Below, one piece after another: positions 15,906 through 16,618 of a DNA stretch of 16,618 bases. The DNA is from Bacillota bacterium (GTDB taxonomy: Bacteria; Bacillota; Clostridia; Lachnospirales; Lachnospiraceae), in contig JAFAGA010000018.1 of the NCBI GenBank assembly GCA_023423045.1, positions 1 through 16,618 of the forward strand. The letters run 5' to 3'. The notes under the pieces were generated by a model. It made no database searches and was not told the DNA's origin. It saw nothing but the letters and a program-made list of their open reading frames with translations. The translations under genes were made by a program, and so were the position numbers. The number at the start of each line of letters is the position of its first letter. The first letter of the stretch is position 1.

Positions 15906-16005
15906 CGGAGGAAAGCTATAATCCGGTATAATAGGGGAACAAAGTAATAACATAATAAAATACGCATAGGTACTTTAATGTATAAGCGTTTTGAGGGAGG
16001 TTACT
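15906..16005 (+). other. 100-base spacer upstream of the PH-domain gene
   Basis: It contains two TATAAT hexamers ten bases apart (15917-15922 and 15927-15932) without a recognisable -35 at 16-18 bases, the second copy of the 20-base element (15966-15985), and GGGAGG at 15995-16000, which sets the downstream start. Transcription could also continue from the lipoprotein promoter. Confidence 0.35.
15966..15985 (+). repeat. 20-base repeated element, copy 2
   Basis: ATAGGTACTTTAATGTATAA is 18/20 identical to 14906-14925 and lies 20 bases before the PH-domain gene start. Both copies sit in intergenic DNA in the same orientation, about 1.06 kb apart, flanking the lipoprotein gene. Confidence 0.45.
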
Positions 16006-16386
16006 ATGAGTTACGTTGAAAGAAAACGTATTAAATTTTTTGGCTTACCTTTCAGTTTCACAAAATACACCATTAACGAAGAGAAGCTCACAATTACATC
16101 CGGATTCCTGAATATCACTGAGGATGATGCACTAATGTATAAGATTCAGGATGTCAGATTAACAAGGAGTTTATCGGAGAGGATATTCAAGCTGGGAACC
16201 ATAACCTGCTATACAGGGGACACCACTCACCCGGAGCTTGTGCTGTATCATATCAGACATGCCAGTGAGATTAAGGACTTTATTATGGATTCCTCCGAAG
16301 CAGCCAGGAGAAAGAGAAGATCCCTGCATACACTGAACATTGGTGCGGAAGATTTGGAAGCTGAGGAGCTGGATGGAATATACTAA
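16006..16386 (+). CDS. Small bacterial PH-domain protein (bPH_2 / YdbS-like)
   Basis: This 126-residue protein is mostly one bacterial pleckstrin-homology-like domain (about residues 17-100). The motif KYTINEEKLTITSGFLNITEDDALMYKIQDVRLTRSL with a following GTITCYTGD strand is the familiar pattern of the bPH_2 (DUF304) family, in which a beta-barrel reads Y-x-[IL]-T-x-[ED]-x-L, then a G-x-[IL] turn, then I-Q-D-V-R. Most YdbS/YdbT relatives have membrane helices. This one has none and ends in a basic RRKRR segment (about 107-111) and an acidic tail. Function is unknown; roles in the cell envelope are suggested for relatives. ATG 16006 has GGGAGG at 15995-16000; a TTG at 15991 overlaps that site. 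It is the last protein gene before the rRNA-type promoter region. Confidence 0.8.
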   Translation: MSYVERKRIKFFGLPFSFTKYTINEEKLTITSGFLNITEDDALMYKIQDVRLTRSLSERIFKLGTITCYTGDTTHPELVLYHIRHASEIKDFIMDSSEAARRKRRSLHTLNIGAEDLEAEELDGIY

Positions 16387-16429
16387 AATAGCCCGGAAAA
16401 GCAGTGAGAAAAAAAGTTCATTTTCCTTC

Positions 16430-16458
16430 TTGACATTTTTCGATTTGGATTGTACAAT
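16430..16458 (+). promoter_or_regulatory. Promoter P1, probable rRNA operon promoter
   Basis: TTGACA at 16430-16435 and TACAAT at 16453-16458 are exactly 17 bases apart, close to the consensus. An A/T-rich stretch upstream (about 16409-16429) could act as an UP element. No protein gene follows before the edge, and a second equally strong promoter lies about 70 bases downstream. Confidence 0.8.
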
Positions 16459-16523
16459 AGAAATCCACCGTTGAGAAACGACCACATGATAAAAAAAGAT
16501 TTTGAAGAAAATGAAAAAAGTGG

Positions 16524-16552
16524 TTGACATAATAAAGCGGATGTGTTAAACT
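16524..16552 (+). promoter_or_regulatory. Promoter P2, probable rRNA operon promoter
   Basis: TTGACA at 16524-16529 and TAAACT at 16547-16552 are separated by 17 bases. The region before it (about 16488-16520) is strongly A-rich, as in UP elements. Transcription would start near 16559. Tandem strong promoters followed by an untranslated leader are typical of rRNA operons. Confidence 0.8.
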
Positions 16553-16618
16553 AAAAAAGTTGGCGGCAAGATAAGAAACACAAAACGAACTGCTGACACA
16601 ACACAATGAACCTTGATA
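16553..16618 (+). other. rRNA-type leader with boxA-like sequence, cut by window end
   Basis: This is the 5' end of a transcript with no reading frame. TGAACCTTGATA at 16607-16618 resembles the boxA antitermination element of Firmicute rRNA leaders (TGTTCTTTGAAAACT in Bacillus). The 16S gene itself is not in the window; its presence downstream is inferred. Confidence 0.6.

Noticed and set aside
16394..16426. GGAAAA / TTTTCC inverted repeat after the PH-domain gene as a terminator
   Set aside because: A weak A-T-rich 6-bp stem with a 21-base loop; the following T-run belongs to the P1 promoter spacer.
1..16618. CRISPR array, transposase, phage, toxin-antitoxin or secondary-metabolite system
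   Set aside because: Searched by eye on both strands: no regularly spaced repeats, no insertion-sequence ends, no tRNA-like folds, and every long frame is accounted for by a known family or by the lipoprotein.

Overview
The window is a low-to-moderate GC, all plus-strand stretch that looks like a chromosome of an anaerobic Firmicute, most likely a gut or plant-biomass Lachnospiraceae (Clostridia). This is inferred from the strong GGAGG ribosome binding sites, the frequent GTG/TTG starts, the mix of glycosidase families, the small lipoprotein and PH-domain genes, and the rRNA-type promoter pair at the end. No single gene fixes the species.

Positions 1-13477 hold a co-directional run of seven carbohydrate-active genes with gaps of 19 to about 160 bases. 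In order they are: a GH38 alpha-mannosidase cut by the left window edge, a raffinose-synthase-type GH36 alpha-galactosidase, a class II aldolase of the fuculose-1-phosphate aldolase type, a GH20 beta-N-acetylhexosaminidase, a GH13_18 sucrose-phosphorylase-type enzyme, a second and clearly different GH38 alpha-mannosidase, and a GH3 beta-xylosidase/beta-glucosidase. None of the six complete proteins has a signal peptide. The cluster therefore looks like a cytoplasmic finishing line that trims imported oligosaccharides to mannose, galactose, GlcNAc, xylose or glucose, glucose-1-phosphate, and (through the aldolase) a deoxysugar phosphate. The transporter and regulator are not in the window and probably lie to the left. 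The mannose/GlcNAc/xylose/fucose set would suit plant-type N-glycan, but the sucrose phosphorylase and alpha-galactosidase point to ordinary plant sugars, so the substrate is open.

Two spacers inside this run are unusual. The one after the first GH38 (2413-2570) holds two very short reading frames chained by a TGATG overlap. The one before the aldolase (4626-4763) holds a 24-codon frame with a strong ribosome binding site. Its end overlaps an 8-bp inverted repeat whose two arms each contain an ATG, which could couple translation to the aldolase.

From 13478 on the content is ordinary. A strong 14-bp hairpin is followed by a MATE-family exporter (13571-14899), a 298-base spacer with a good promoter, a lipoprotein of unknown function (15198-15905), and a small soluble PH-domain protein (16006-16386). 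A 20-base element occurs twice here, after the MATE gene and just before the PH gene.

The window ends with two near-perfect sigma-A promoters in tandem, each TTGACA with a 17-bp spacer, followed by a boxA-like leader. This is the layout of an rRNA operon promoter region, with the 16S gene expected just beyond the right edge. I found no CRISPR, insertion sequence, tRNA or phage feature and no convincing undescribed system. The best candidates for novelty are the small-ORF/hairpin arrangement ahead of the aldolase and the unusual enzyme combination.
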